DNA of 64,000 nucleotides from Luzula sylvatica. Its lineage: Eukaryota; Streptophyta; Magnoliopsida; Poales; Juncaceae. Made by a program: the position numbers and the translations under genes. The notes beneath the pieces were generated by a model that had not been told where the DNA came from, ran no database searches, and saw only the letters and a program-made list of their open reading frames with translations. Positions 36,823-49,614 of this stretch are shown here, in pieces. Location: the NCBI GenBank assembly GCA_946800325.1, contig OX326959.1, positions 17,824,862 to 17,888,861 on the forward strand, given 5' to 3'. Position 1 is the stretch's first letter. Every line of letters starts with the position of its first letter.

Positions 36823-38650
36823 AATTAACTCAATTAACGATTTAATTGATCGTTTAAATTGACATGTCAACTAACACGTACTAATGTTAACATATTATAA
36901 ATTATTTACGTGTTAATTAAACGTGTCAATTAATATTTAATCGAGTCAAACAGAGAGACCAATCAATCCACTTAATCCATTTTTGACACCTCTTCAAGAT
37001 ATTTTTTTGGAGTTTGAGAGGCCAACTATATTTTTCCTTATAAATTTAGATATTTAAACTATGATTTTAAGAGTAGAGAAGTATCAATTTTATGTATATC
37101 CATCCTAAAATAATAAAAAAATAATAGTGACGTATGTGCCTAGTATTCTTTTAAAATTTGACCTAGTATTTTTTTAAAAATTTGAATATTTTACGTCTCA
37201 ATTTATGATTTGACACTCCAATTTATAATTTAATACGTTAATTTATAGTTTCACATTTTATTTAAATATCAAACAAAAAATTAATATGTCTTGAGGGCGA
37301 AAACAATATTTAAACGAAAACAATGAGAGAAGGGTTAAGTATATTTTTTGTGGTTTTTATATTTTCACTTTTGTACTTCTCCAAATATGAAGAATCTTGT
37401 GGATACGAATACCTGATACTATTAAAGGCAGGAAACTCGTTTTTGTAGGAAATCAATATATGATTATCAGGAAATTTTGACAACAGGAATATGCAAAAAC
37501 TATTAGTGTAGGATGTTTAAATGTTGTTTGATGAAAATCATAGGATGAGACGTAACAAATGAATATAATATTATACAGTTTTATTATTTTTTATGAAATT
37601 TTATAACTATCAAATTTATTTCTTAATCATACCAAATATTATAATTATTTCAGATAAATAAATCATTCCAATAACTTTAGATTAGTTTTTTTAATAATAC
37701 AAATGAAACAAAAATAATTTAAGAGAATATTATTTTTTTAATGTCATTTATTTTAGAGAATATTATTTTTTTAATACAACTATTTTTATAAAATATTATT
37801 TTTGTAATATCATATCGATATCTGATACGAATACGGTGTACGGTATTCGATATCCGATTTCGGGTACAAATACGGTATCTGATATCGACGAATACATTAT
37901 TCTGTATATGTTACAAATACGAATACTAATACAATATCGACATCTGATTGAGATACGAATATGATATATGGTATCCGATATCAAATTTCGGACACAAATA
38001 CGGTATCCGAATCCAATATGACTACGATATACAATATCCTATATCCGATTTCAAATATGAACACGATATCCGATACGTATACGAATACAGATAATGAAAT
38101 ATTATTATAAAACAAATATTTTTGTATACTCATTAACACGTTTTTAATACAAATGAAGTTCTAATTAAGTAAAAACAAATAAAGCAATAATTAAGAAAAT
38201 TATGTTTTTTTTTTCTAAATGAACAGATATTAACCACCAATTATTCATTTATAAGAGGGGAAAACATTGATTATGATATTTTCTTAAAAAATACATTGTG
38301 ATGGAATTAGTAATATTATTTTAATATTTTTTTGAACGTAAGTTTGGAAAAATCTATTCAGATGTAAATTGTAAGTTTCAAAAAAAGTCAAGAAAAGAGG
38401 CTAGCTAATTCCAATTCCAATCTTATTTCAAATTTTGAATCTCTAGAACCAACAATTGAGTCACCGAACACGAAATATTCCAATCCTCATTAAACCTGGT
38501 TTTAGATATAACTACACTAAGGGCGTGTTTGTTAGGTCAGTTTTGTGTAGCAGCAGGAAACTCATAGTTGCGGGAAACCAATATATGAATATTAGGAAAC
38601 TCTGGTAGCAGGAAAATGCAAAAACTGCGATTGTAGGATGTTCAAAAGGT
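36823..38650. other. HCT upstream flank, no gene
   Basis: AT-rich. 37025-38395 follows copy A. 37800-38095 is GATACGG repeat. 38395-38650 includes GGGCGTGTTTGTTAGGTC, the probable end of a TIR element related to 1225 and 37430. No coding seen. Confidence 0.6.
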
Positions 38651-38669
38651 GTTTGATGAAAACCTAGGA

Positions 38670-38751
38670 TTGTTGTTGTTATTGTTGTGTTGTTGTTGTT
38701 GTTGTTGTTATTGTTATTATTATTACTTTTCTACATTTTTATTATGTATTA

Positions 38752-38806
<55 letters not shown>
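38670..38806. repeat. TTG and ATT microsatellites
   Basis: (TTG)n from about 38670 to 38725, then (ATT)n from 38753 to 38803. Confidence 0.95.
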
Positions 38807-38884
38807 TCTAAGTACGTTTTAAATTATTTATAACCATTAAATCAAATGATACATACATTTATATAATTATATGCCATTGCTAGG

Positions 38885-39060
38885 GGTGGGCATTCGGTTG
38901 AACCGCACCGAACCGAACCGAATAAGAGCAAACCGAATTAAACTGAAATGGACTAGATTCAAACCGAACCGAACGGAATAAAATTTGAACCGATTTAAAT
39001 TCGAACCGAATAAACCGAATTTCTTATTGGGTTTATTCGGTTGAACCAAATTAGAAGTTT
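38885..39060. mobile_element. Truncated hAT-like MITE end
   Basis: TAGGGGTGGGCATTCGGTTG followed by degenerate ACCGAACCGAAC runs, a familiar plant hAT MITE terminus, with the opposite GGTTTATTCGGTTGAACC at 39030. No far TAGGG end or target duplication was found. Confidence 0.55.
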
Positions 39061-39227
39061 TATAATGTTAAAATTCAAGTGGTATTTAGTAAAAAAAATA
39101 TAAAAACAGATCATATAAAATATACTTATCGTTAATTTTATTTTTACAGTATTAAATTTTAATTTTTACTTTTACAGTATAAAAAACAGATCATATAAAA
39201 AGCGAATTTTTTATTTTTGCAGTATTA

Positions 39228-39482
39228 AATTTCGTATACGGTATTCGATATCCGATTTTGAATACAGTATTCGATATCCGATTTCAAATAAGAATACGAA
39301 CATGGTATCCCATATCCGATTTTTTAATACGGTGTCCGATATCCGATACGAATATAGATACGAATAAGATATACGGTATCCGATATCCAATTTCGAATAT
39401 GGTATATGATACGAATTCGAATACGATATCCGATTTCGAATACGGTATCCGATATTCGATTTTTGATTTCGAATACTAATTC
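39228..39482. repeat. GATATCCGATTT / GAATACGG repeat block
   Basis: About 15 degenerate units of GGTATCCGATATCCGATTTCGAATAC type, same family as 1636-2515 but in its own location. The open frame through it is a repeat product. Confidence 0.75.
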
Positions 39483-39724
39483 CTTCAAATTATATTAAAT
39501 CCAACAAAATAAATAAAATAAAATAATTAATTGAAATAATTAAAATAAATAAATAAAATTAGATAGTTAAATTTTATAAATCATATGAAGACAGAACTAT
39601 TATTATTATTATTATTATTAGGGAAATTAGATAGTTAAAATAAATAAATAAAAAACTTTAGCTGCGAACAGGTCCAAAGGAAGATACGTCATGCGGAGTT
39701 TTGATTTTTTAATATTTATTTTTA

Positions 39725-39991
39725 GGGAAATTATACTCCTACCCCAAAAAGTGGGTTATACATCCTCGCTGACGTCATCACATGTGTGTTAAATTTCTGT
39801 TAACCCACATGTACCTATGATAATCTTAATTAAAATTAATTATTTGTTAATTGGGGTGTTTGTTAATTGATTCGTACCTACTACATTTAATTAAAATTAA
39901 TTTTTCATCTTCAATTAACCATTAATTCGCTTAACATGTCACGTCATCGAGGATGTTTAACCCACTTTTGTGGGGCACCATATATGCTCTC
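39725..39991. mobile_element. MULE-type MITE, 267 bp, 9-bp target duplication
   Basis: TTATTTTTA at 39716-39724 and 39992-40000. Left arm GGGAAATTATACTCCTACCC then AAAAAGTGGGTTATACATCC; the complement of the right arm reads AGAGCATATATGGTGCCCCA then AAAAGTGGGTTAAACATCC. Inner arms share TCG(C/A)TGACGT. Confidence 0.88.
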
Positions 39992-40000
39992 TTATTTTTA

Positions 40001-40900
<900 letters not shown>

Positions 40901-40909
40901 TTAAATAAA

Positions 40910-41916
40910 GGGAAAATTTTAAAATATCCCCTATCTTTTCTTGATATTTTAAAAAACCCCCTAACTTCTTTGAATCTCCAAAAAAAACCCTATTCCAAAC
41001 TTCTCTTTGTAAAGACCCCCCTACCATTAACTTTGAGATTTTAAATTTTGTTAATTCCCATTTTACCCTTACATCTTTTTTCTTTAAACTAATTAAATAC
41101 TAAGTGTTATATTTTCTTAATTATCAAATTATCTTCCAAGCAATTTATTTTTGGAAAATTTTCAAAAAACCCCTTAACTTTTTCAATATTCGAAAAATTC
41201 CTCACTTTTGAGAAACTCAAAAAACCCTGTAAAAACAAACTTTTCTTTCAAAAAATCTCCTATAGGTGTTAAAGTTAACTCTTTTGCGGGGAAAATTTTA
41301 TTTGGACCAAAATACCCCCCTAATTTCATAAAATACAATTTTTCTTAATAATGTTTAGTATTTTTTATTTTAAAATTAACACTATTATGTTTGGATTTTA
41401 GAGCTAGCACTTTCGCTAAATAGTCTGTCAATTTTTTTTACTTTCGTCAGACATATTGGCGAAAGTGATTAAATACGATTTAATTTCATCCCATAACAAG
41501 TGCATGTATAGGCAAAAAATCTGATTCTAAATAGATGATCTAATGTATCATTCATATAAAAGTAAATACATTTGTTATTATTTACACTTTTATTATTTGG
41601 TAGTCGTTAAATAAATTATAGGTCAAACGATGTATGATTTTGCAAATATATAAACTGATATATAATTATAGGACTTAATATATAATTAATTAATTATGAA
41701 TTTTTGATGAATTTTTAATTTAAAAAAAATACTAAAGATTATTAGCAAAAATGCATTTTATAAAACTAAAGGGTATTTTGGTCCCAAAAAAAAATTAACA
41801 CCTCAATGGGGTTTTTTGAAAGAAATTTTTTCTTTTAGGGGGTTTTTTGGAGTTTCTCAAAAGTGGGGGTTTTTTGGAATATTGAAAAAAGTTAGGGGGT
41901 TTTTTAAAAATTTCCC
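40910..41916. mobile_element. Foldback MULE, 1007 bp, 9-bp target duplication
   Basis: TTAAATAAA at 40901-40909 and 41917-41925. Left end GGGAAAATTTTAAAATATCC, right end complement GGGAAATTTTTAAAAAACCC. Further inverted segments at about 41145-41290 and 41790-41900 (AAACCCCTTAAC, CTCACTTTTGAGAAACTC and complements) suggest a second, nested element of the same type. No transposase. Confidence 0.85.
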
Positions 41917-41925
41917 TTAAATAAA

Positions 41926-43130
41926 TAGGCAAATCGAGGGCTAAAATTCAATCGATCAAAATTGATGATGAAAATCATATAACCAAAAAATGATAAATTA
42001 ATAATAAATAAGCAAATCTCCAACTATTTTCATATGTAATATTCAAAAAAAAAGTTTATTAATTTTATTAATTTTGAGAAAATTCATAAACATTTTTTAA
42101 CACCTAATGATTTCAAAAAAATATTTCTTATATATTGTGTTTATATAATTTTAATATTTCATTTATTATTCATGAAAAACTAACATCATATAATAATAAA
42201 ATAAATAATAACAAATAAACATCTTGAAAATATATTGATAGAAAAAATATTTGTTAAACAACCATTTTTTATTTTCATTCTCATTTTATGTATTTTTAAT
42301 AGTTTTGTGATATTTTATTTTTTAAATATTTGCAATGTGTTTAAATATTGTCGTTCATCTGAAAAAAATATTAAAGTCAAATATATATAATATATGGAAT
42401 ATTAAAATTATATAAATATATTATATAATTATTGTTTTTTTTAAATTATTATATGATACTAAATTTTAGGATTTTTTAAAATTAATAATAAATAAGCAAA
42501 TCCAAATACTAAAATTCAATCAATCAAAGATGATGAAAAGATTACATGTCAAATTTCCTTAACTCTATATATATTAAACGTTCATCTGAAAAAATATTAA
42601 AGTCAAATATAGATAATATATTAAATATTAAAATTATATAAATATAATATATAATAATTATTTTTTTCAAAATTATTATATGATACAAGATTTTAGGATT
42701 TTTTTTTAAATTAATAGTAAATAAGCAAATTCAAATCCTAAAATTCAATCAATCAAAGATGATGATAAAGATTACATTGCAAAAAAAATGATAAATTAGT
42801 AATAAATAAGCAAATCCAAGAGCTAAAATTCAATCAATCATAGATAATGATGAAGATCACATGGCCACAAATAAATGATGATGTGGAGGAAAGAGAAAAG
42901 AGAAATTTTCTTAACTTTATATATATTAATATATTGTGAAAAATACAAATCCAAAACAAAAATAATGATTAAGAATTTTAAAATATCAAACTTGTTGTCC
43001 TTAATTAGTAATAGTAGTCAATCGCATTAAGATAATAGTTATATAATCGTATTAGTATGCTCCGTTTATTTGAAAACGTTATCACTCAATACCATATGTG
43101 ATCTTTCTATTTTTTTGGGCGTGTATGATA
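41926..43130. repeat. Repeated AT-rich units, no gene
   Basis: Three diverged copies of a unit containing GATGAAAATCATAT, AATAATAAATAAGCAAATC and CTAAAATTCAATCAATCA at about 41935-42060, 42480-42560 and 42720-42860. Non-coding; homology with copy A resumes at about 42940. Confidence 0.65.
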
Positions 43131-43136
43131 TTTTAG

Positions 43137-43195
<59 letters not shown>
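43137..43195. repeat. (AT)n microsatellite
   Basis: About 56 bp of uninterrupted TA repeats; an open frame crossing it is an artefact. Confidence 0.98.
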
Positions 43196-43197
<2 letters not shown>

Positions 43198-43315
43198 AGA
43201 AGATTCATATGTCCTCCATTCATTGATGTTAATGGAGATCGGACACATAACCTCTCACAACATATAATTTTTTATGTTTCACACTCAATCAAATAGACTA
43301 TGAGCTCATTGACTA
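43198..43315 (-). mobile_element. tRNA-derived SINE, decayed
   Basis: On minus it follows the 36674 SINE: box A region TAGTCTATTTGATTGAGTG, TTATATGTTGTGAGAGGTTA, then ATCAATGAATGGAGGAC. The box B region is mutated (TGTGTCCGATCTCC). It lies in a stretch where copy A has the 3543 MITE instead. Confidence 0.7.
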
Positions 43316-43910
43316 GATTATACATATTATTTTAAAAAATGCACTTTAAATGGTAGCTCGTTATTCACTATTAGGAAAATTACACTCCGAAAATTACGCA
43401 AGTGTCTTATCGTCTCACTCTAATCATATCTCTCTTGTATTTTTTATATCATTTTATATATTTTTTTTTTCTACACTATATTGATAAAAGATACATTGGT
43501 TGGATGTCTGAAGATACCATTTGGAAGAAGAATGTTAAAGCCCTCTTCAAATATAAAAATAAAATAAAATAAAACATACATTGTTATTTATATCATTATT
43601 CTTATTATTTATTCTTTCCTATATTATGGATTAAAAATCTGTTATTATTTATATTTTTTTTCTTAACCATTTTTACTATATATTTTATATATTTTTATTA
43701 TGATTTATATATATTTTTATACTAGAGATTAAAAATATGTCGTTATTTATACGATTTTCATTGTAAAAAATATAAATATGAATTAAAAAAATTAAATTAT
43801 GAAATTTAACGGTATAAAAACGACAACTTAAAAACGATTGCTCGTTTAATTTTGTGCATGTGTCTTTTTTTAAACATGCGTTTTTACTACGCGGCGTTAT
43901 GTAATTAAAA

Positions 43911-44942
43911 GGGGAATTCTTCAAAAACCCCCCAACTTTTCTGAAAATTCTCAAAAACCCCCTGTAGTTTTAGAAAACCCCCTATCTATTTTAAATTCCC
44001 TCAAAAACCCCCTATATTTTTTGCTTCTTCAAAAACCCCCCAAGTCTTTTAGATTCTCTCAAAAACCCCCTATCTTTTTATTATGTTTTTTAAAAAATAA
44101 CCATTACACCCTTTAGTTTTATTTTTCAAATTTCTATAATTTAATAAATAATGAATATATATTAAAATTTTATAAAAAAATTAAAAATAAATAATACATG
44201 ATATTATAATATTATAATATATAATATATAGTATTAAAATATTATAATAAATAATATATTGATATTAAAATATCATTTTCAACAATTATTATAATATTTT
44301 AATATCAATATATTATTTATTATAATATTTCAATATCATGCATTATTTATTTTTTATAATTTTATTGATATTAAAATATCAATAAAAATGTTATAATAAT
44401 ATAATATCATGCATTATTTATTTTTTATAATTTTATTGATATTAAAATATCAATAAAAATGTTATAATAATTTAATATCATATATTATTTATTGATATTA
44501 AAATATTATAATAAATAATACAAAGATATTAAATTATTATAATAAATAATATATTAATATTATAATAATTGTTGAAAATGATATTTTAATATCAATATAT
44601 TATTTACTATAATATTTTAATACTATATATTATATATTATAATATTATAATATCATATATTATTTATTTTTAATTTTTGTATAATAGTTTAATATATATT
44701 CATTATTTATTAAATTATAGAAATTTAAAAAATAAAACTAAAGGTTATAATGGTTATTTTTAAAAAAACATAATAAAAAGATAGGGGGTTTTTGAGAGAA
44801 TCTAAAAAAGTTAGGGGATTTTTGAAGAAGCAAAAAATATAGGGGGTTTTTTAGGGAATCTAAAAAAGATAGGGGGTTTCTAAAAGTACAGTAGGTTTTT
44901 CAGAATTTCCAAAAAAGTTGGGAGGTTTTTCAAGAATTCCCC
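43911..44942. mobile_element. Foldback MULE, 1032 bp, 9-bp duplication and empty site
   Basis: TAATTAAAA at 43902-43910 and 44943-44951; copy A has the single site at about 4557. Left end GGGGAATTCTTCAAAAACCC and right end complement GGGGAATTCTTGAAAAACCT. The arms carry spaced C-runs (CAAAAACCCCC units), and the centre is a long AT-rich palindrome, with CAACAATTATTATAATATT near 44280 pairing with 44550-44570. Nearly the whole element is one inverted repeat. Non-coding. Confidence 0.95.
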
Positions 44943-45415
44943 TAATTAAAATGAAATAAAGATGGAATGCATTAGCTATCTCCGTTATTTAATATTATGT
45001 ACGGATTACGATGAAATTATAATTACAATTTTATAATATTGCAAAGACGAATCAAACAGATCATACAATTATTGCATTATGTATTATAGAAATCAAGTGG
45101 TCCATTAAACATAAATATGAATGAATCATAATAATTTCTTCTAGAAATGCAAGGCTGTGAACTGTTCCAAGACGACCAGACATTTATATTCCACCCCCAC
45201 ATGTATTTGAAATCGTCCATATGAAATGCACCACATCCGTGCCAACTGCCAACAAGAGAACAAACAACGTTGGAGAGACGAGGCTCAATCAATACCGTTC
45301 ACTGTGCTGTGTTCCACGTGATGATATAATAACTTGTACGGCTTAGCAATTTTTAAAAATTATGTTATAAACAAATAACATGCGTTCTTTATTAGCATTG
45401 ATTGATTAGGTTCAA

Positions 45416-45700
45416 TCAATACCGTTCTTTAATTGGACGGGTCGGGTCTCGTTCGGGTTAGATCAAATAAACTACTAGTCTCATATCGTTCAAATAAACT
45501 ACTAGTGAGTCGATTTTAATCTGGACCCCACGAGTTCTTATTTAACGCTTGCCACAATTTCGATAGTTACAATATCACGTGTCCGACTTTAGCCTGAAAC
45601 CACATAAAACGTAACATCAAACCCGGTGGTTGTGGACATGGAAGGCATTTCGATGACTTAAATTTTATAAGGGATCATGACTTTTCATGTTGAGTATTGA
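45416..45700. other. Unassigned sequence after the duplication edge
   Basis: CGGGTCGGGTCTCGTTCGGG at 45438 resembles the start of the 5038 minisatellite. CAAATAAACTACTAGT is repeated at 45466 and 45490. No gene. Confidence 0.45.
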
Positions 45701-46289
45701 CATAATCTTATTATATCATTATCACAAGATTTTATTAATCATTAACATTTAATAATCATTTTAAATGCAAGTATGAATAATGCCGATTTTATCAATATAA
45801 AGAACTTAAAATTTCGAGTTTCATAGTCAAGGTTATCGCAATAACAAAAACAACATTGAGCAAACCAGGGGGCAGTTCGTTCCAATGAACTGAGGTTCGT
45901 TCGAACGAACCTATCCCTGTCTTTCAAGATCCCTGGTCGCATCCCCGCACCCCCGGTCTGTCCGAAACGAATCGGGTCAGTCAGTTCGAACGATTTGGCC
46001 AATGGGGACCCTGAAAACCCTGTTTTCATGCAGTTTTTACCGTTTTTTTTTTCGTTTTTGCTCGTTTCCAAAACGATAAATCTTGAAACTTTTTCACGAT
46101 TATTCCTAGATACTCTCAATCATCACATGATTGATCTCTAGTGAATTTCACTTGTGATTTTAATCAAAAAATTAAACTTCTAAATATCTAACATCATGCA
46201 AACGTGCGTAAATTTTACACACGAGCGTATAACTCTTATACGAATATGATTCGATCCTCGAATCGATGGCGATCGCTCTGATATACCAC
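45700..46289 (-). mobile_element. copia-type leader with primer-binding site
   Basis: Directly after the LTR end (46290), minus reads GTGGTATATCAGAGC (46289-46275), the initiator-tRNA primer site TGGTATCAGAGC with an AT insertion. The leader carries palindromes GTTCGTTCGAACGAAC and the near copy GTTCGTTCCAATGAAC at 45885-45912. No gag ORF was recognised before the sequence changes. Confidence 0.7.
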
Positions 46290-47214
46290 TGAAGGGAATC
46301 GATCCGACCCCGAACCCGCACAACGGATAGACGATGCAAAGTAGGATAGACGATTACCGGCGTGAAATTGATAACGCACGACGGGTTCATCGCTCGCCTC
46401 CTCTACTCATATCTATCGTGAGTCGTAGCAGCTCGGTCACGGATGCACCGGCCTAGACGATGCACCGGCGAACTTGCTTAATCGCGTTTGATTCTCTAAT
46501 CCGAGAAAACTCCTTTTCTATTTCTCTCTTTCTCATCACACCCACTCAACTATTTCTTCAAATGACTTGTCTCAATTAGTCTAATCTGAATTAGATTCAG
46601 GATTAACCTCTTAGAGGAGAGATAAACATCCCATATATACTACATAAGATAAGGATGGGCCAAAATGTATGTATAACTATTATACACCTTTTCAAACATA
46701 AAACTGCATGCACCATTTCAATATTATGTTGAAACGAAATTGTTAAATCGTTCCAACCGAATTCAAACCTTCCCGAAAATTGTAGATAATCTTATTATCT
46801 TTCCAACTCAATTTGGCCCAGCCCAATTGGAGTACGGATGCGAAAGTTATGATGGTTTTACTAATTGTATGTCAAACTGTCGCATCCTTTCAGTATTTCA
46901 TTAAAACGAAAATGATAAATTACTCAAATGAAATATATTTCTTCATGAAAGTTCTAGATAGTCTTGTTATAGAACCAACCAAATTTGAACCATTCAAAGT
47001 GGAGTTGTTATCTGAAAGTTATGCCAGTTTTACTAAAACTGTTTAAACTAAATTTTCTGATTTTTTAATAAAACCGTTTCTTATCAATTTAACTATGTAT
47101 ATCCAATATACATATTTGCATCTAATATGCACATTATTTATGCCCACGAACGCGTGCGTTCGTTTGTCCTTATACGTACCATTTTACCGTTGATCCAAAA
47201 CTGTATTTTCTTCA
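46290..47214 (-). mobile_element. 5' LTR of a copia-type element, reverse copy of the 17279 family
   Basis: On minus it starts TGAAGAAAATACAGTTTTGG (47214) and ends GGATCGATTCCCTTCA (46290). It matches 17279-18277, including TGCACCGGCCTAGACGATGC at about 46444 on plus. Its 5' flank is integrase coding of another element, so it landed in or recombined with that element. Confidence 0.85.
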
Positions 47215-47219
47215 GTCTA

Positions 47220-47713
47220 TTGTTGCGTTCTACCGTCCCATTTTGTTAGGGAGTATAAGGGCAAGTGGTGCGATGCAAAATAGACATAAATAGTTTTCGA
47301 ATAAAAAAGTATTCCGAGCCACCATCCGTTTGTATGGTTTTAATCGTGGTGGATAAAGATTTTTTCAAATTGTTCTTTGAAAATGCGAAAAATGGTTGAA
47401 ACCTCATCCTTTGTATTAATGAAATAAATCCACGTGTAGCGAGAAAATTCATCAACGAATAAAGCAAAGTAGCGAAAATCATTGTGAGATGAAACTCGAC
47501 ATGGACCCCATACATCGGAATAGATGGTATCTAGGGGTTTTTTCGCATGAGAAAGAGAAGAAGAGAAGGGAAAGAATCACAAAACAAAAATTTCGAAGAA
47601 CAAGAACCGAGTTAATCGTTTTTTATTAAGTTTAAAACAACATTCGAAGAAGCATGAGAAAGTCTTTGATGCCACAAAAACACAAATCTCAATGCAAATA
47701 TAATGGTGAAAAA

Positions 47714-47715
<2 letters not shown>
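47220..47715 (-). pseudogene. copia pol fragment: pre-integrase and integrase core
   Basis: On minus, with several frameshifts: a pre-integrase stretch (WHQRLSHASSNVVLNLIKN-like reading, split across frames at 47600-47715), then integrase core pieces recognisable as DVWGP, FVDEFSRYTW, TIQTDGGSEY and CPYTP, and QNGTVER at the end. TAA replaces a codon inside the last motif. Coding stops at 47219 where the LTR begins. This enzyme would insert the retroelement cDNA; the fragment is dead. Confidence 0.8.
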
Positions 47716-47744
<29 letters not shown>

Positions 47745-47748
<4 letters not shown>

Positions 47749-48270
47749 TTTTCTCTCTCCTCCAAGTATGCAATTCAGTCTAATCATTCTATCAAATGTT
47801 GAAAGAAAGCAACCAAAAAGAAAAAAAGAAAAGAGGAGAAAAATATTTTCTCCATCAGGAATCAAGCAATTTCACACACGCCTCGTCTAGACAGTTGTGT
47901 GTGTGATCGTCTACAACTCACGGTGGATACGGATAGAGGAGTCACATTTGTGACTTTTCGTTTGTGATTAAATCGGAGAACTAATCGACAAAGAAGGCTG
48001 TGGAAGCGTGTGGGTGTGGGACACACGAAGACAATCAAGACCGTGTCAATACGGTGAGAGACGTGTGGACGTGGGACGCACGACTAGTCACCAACGTGAC
48101 AGCAAGAAGAAAAAAAAAATAAGAATGCAAGCAACTCTTTGAACGTGATCACTTTAACGTGGTACGGTTCTATGCTTCTACCGCATCTTACCCTCGGAAA
48201 GATGTCGTAACCCTATATTGGGAACCGGTCTGCGGGGCTCGGGGTCATCGGATTGCCTCCACGGTTGGCT
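47745..48270 (+). mobile_element. 3' part of an LTR related to the 17279 family
   Basis: Shares GTGGATACGGATAGAGGAG, TGTGGGACACACG/GTGGGACGCACG and CACCAACGTGACAG with 17920-18110, then CGTAACC and GGGAACCGG. Orientation opposite to the neighbouring LTR at 46290. A (TA)n of about 26 bp precedes it at 47718. Ends not resolved. Confidence 0.6.
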
Positions 48271-48468
48271 TACGGTTGCGTGCAGGGGTTGGAAAACATC
48301 CTTCTTGATGTGCAATGCCTCCTGTTCTGGATAGTTTGGACTAGCTTGCTAGCGTTGACCTTCGAAACGTGGGAATGTAGAGCATACAATCTCAATATTC
48401 TTTTTGAGAAAAATGAAGCATATTCGACACTCACAATTAATTAATAATAATATTTAAGTTTTTAAATA

Positions 48469-48700
48469 GGGGAGTGCTATGATAGACCCATTTTTTTATC
48501 ATGGACCCATTTTCAAAAAATTATTTTATGAATTTTAGTTATTTATTAATTAATTCTACAAAATTTATGTTTTGAATAACATTAAATAATAAATATAAAC
48601 TAGAATCTTACAAAAAATATCATTATTTCACAAATATTCGAATTTTTTTTTTTAAAAAATGAGTCCATGATAAAAAAATTGGTCTATCATAGCACTCCCC
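48469..48700. mobile_element. MULE-type MITE, 232 bp, 9-bp target duplication
   Basis: TTTTAAATA at 48460-48468 and 48701-48709. Near-perfect terminal repeats GGGGAGTGCTATGATAGACC and its complement at the right end, extending with CATTTTTTTATCATGGACCCA versus a near copy. Confidence 0.95.
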
Positions 48701-48768
48701 TTTTAAATAACATGATCAAATATAATCCTATAATACTGAATCTTCCCTAGTACTACTAGCATAAACTT

Positions 48769-49570
48769 AATAGTAATAGATGTATTTTTAATCTAATTAC
48801 AATTCTCAAACATCTCTTCTTCGCAATCCAAAAAAATTTTAAAAACAATTATTCTTCGCATATATTGGATATATGAAAATGTCAATTTATCATATATAAT
48901 CAGGACCAAATAACATATAAACCCAATATGTATCCTTATCTCGAAAGGAAAAATCAGCCACTCTCAAGTATCATCCAGAAGAGAGAGAGAGAGAAAAAAA
49001 ATCAACGACTCAATTGGAGATGATAACATATTTGGATTGGAATACATATTTGCATCTAAAACTTCACAAACGTAACGATAATATTTCGATTGCGCAAGAA
49101 TTAAACATGCTTTAGCATACGATGTACGGTTTCAATTTATGATGTTAGTATTGAGGGAGTCGCATACGCTTAGCCTCGCCATTTTGAATGTAAAAGGTTC
49201 ACATAAAAGAGCTTTCTAGTAAATTCACATTGTTGTAAATGTGTGCTACATTTTCTTCTCTTGAAAAGTAATTACTTGTATATTCCTCGCATTTTTCATG
49301 CAAATATTTTAGATTTTAATGCAGTTTTGGAAGTTTTCATATGCTCTTAAAAATGATTATGTTTTATCCTCCGTGAGGGGACAAATGTGGAGTTCCTTTA
49401 CAATGAGAAATCATTATAACTAATAATTAAGTACAAGATTTTCATCCCACAAAGACATGCATGAACAACACAAGTTTCACAAGGAAAAAATAGCAAATCT
49501 ACATCCACAATACAACCTCATTTTTTAAAACAAAAGAAATCATGATACAAAAAATAAATTAAAAAAGAGA
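48769..49570. repeat. Duplicated CML-side flank, copy B
   Basis: Matches 7429-7553 plus 9008-9620. It lies immediately downstream of CML exon 6 and lacks the Helitron. Non-coding. Confidence 0.88.
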
Positions 49571-49614
49571 GTTAAAATTCTCAAAATGGCTCACAATTCA
49601 ATACCACAAAGTGC

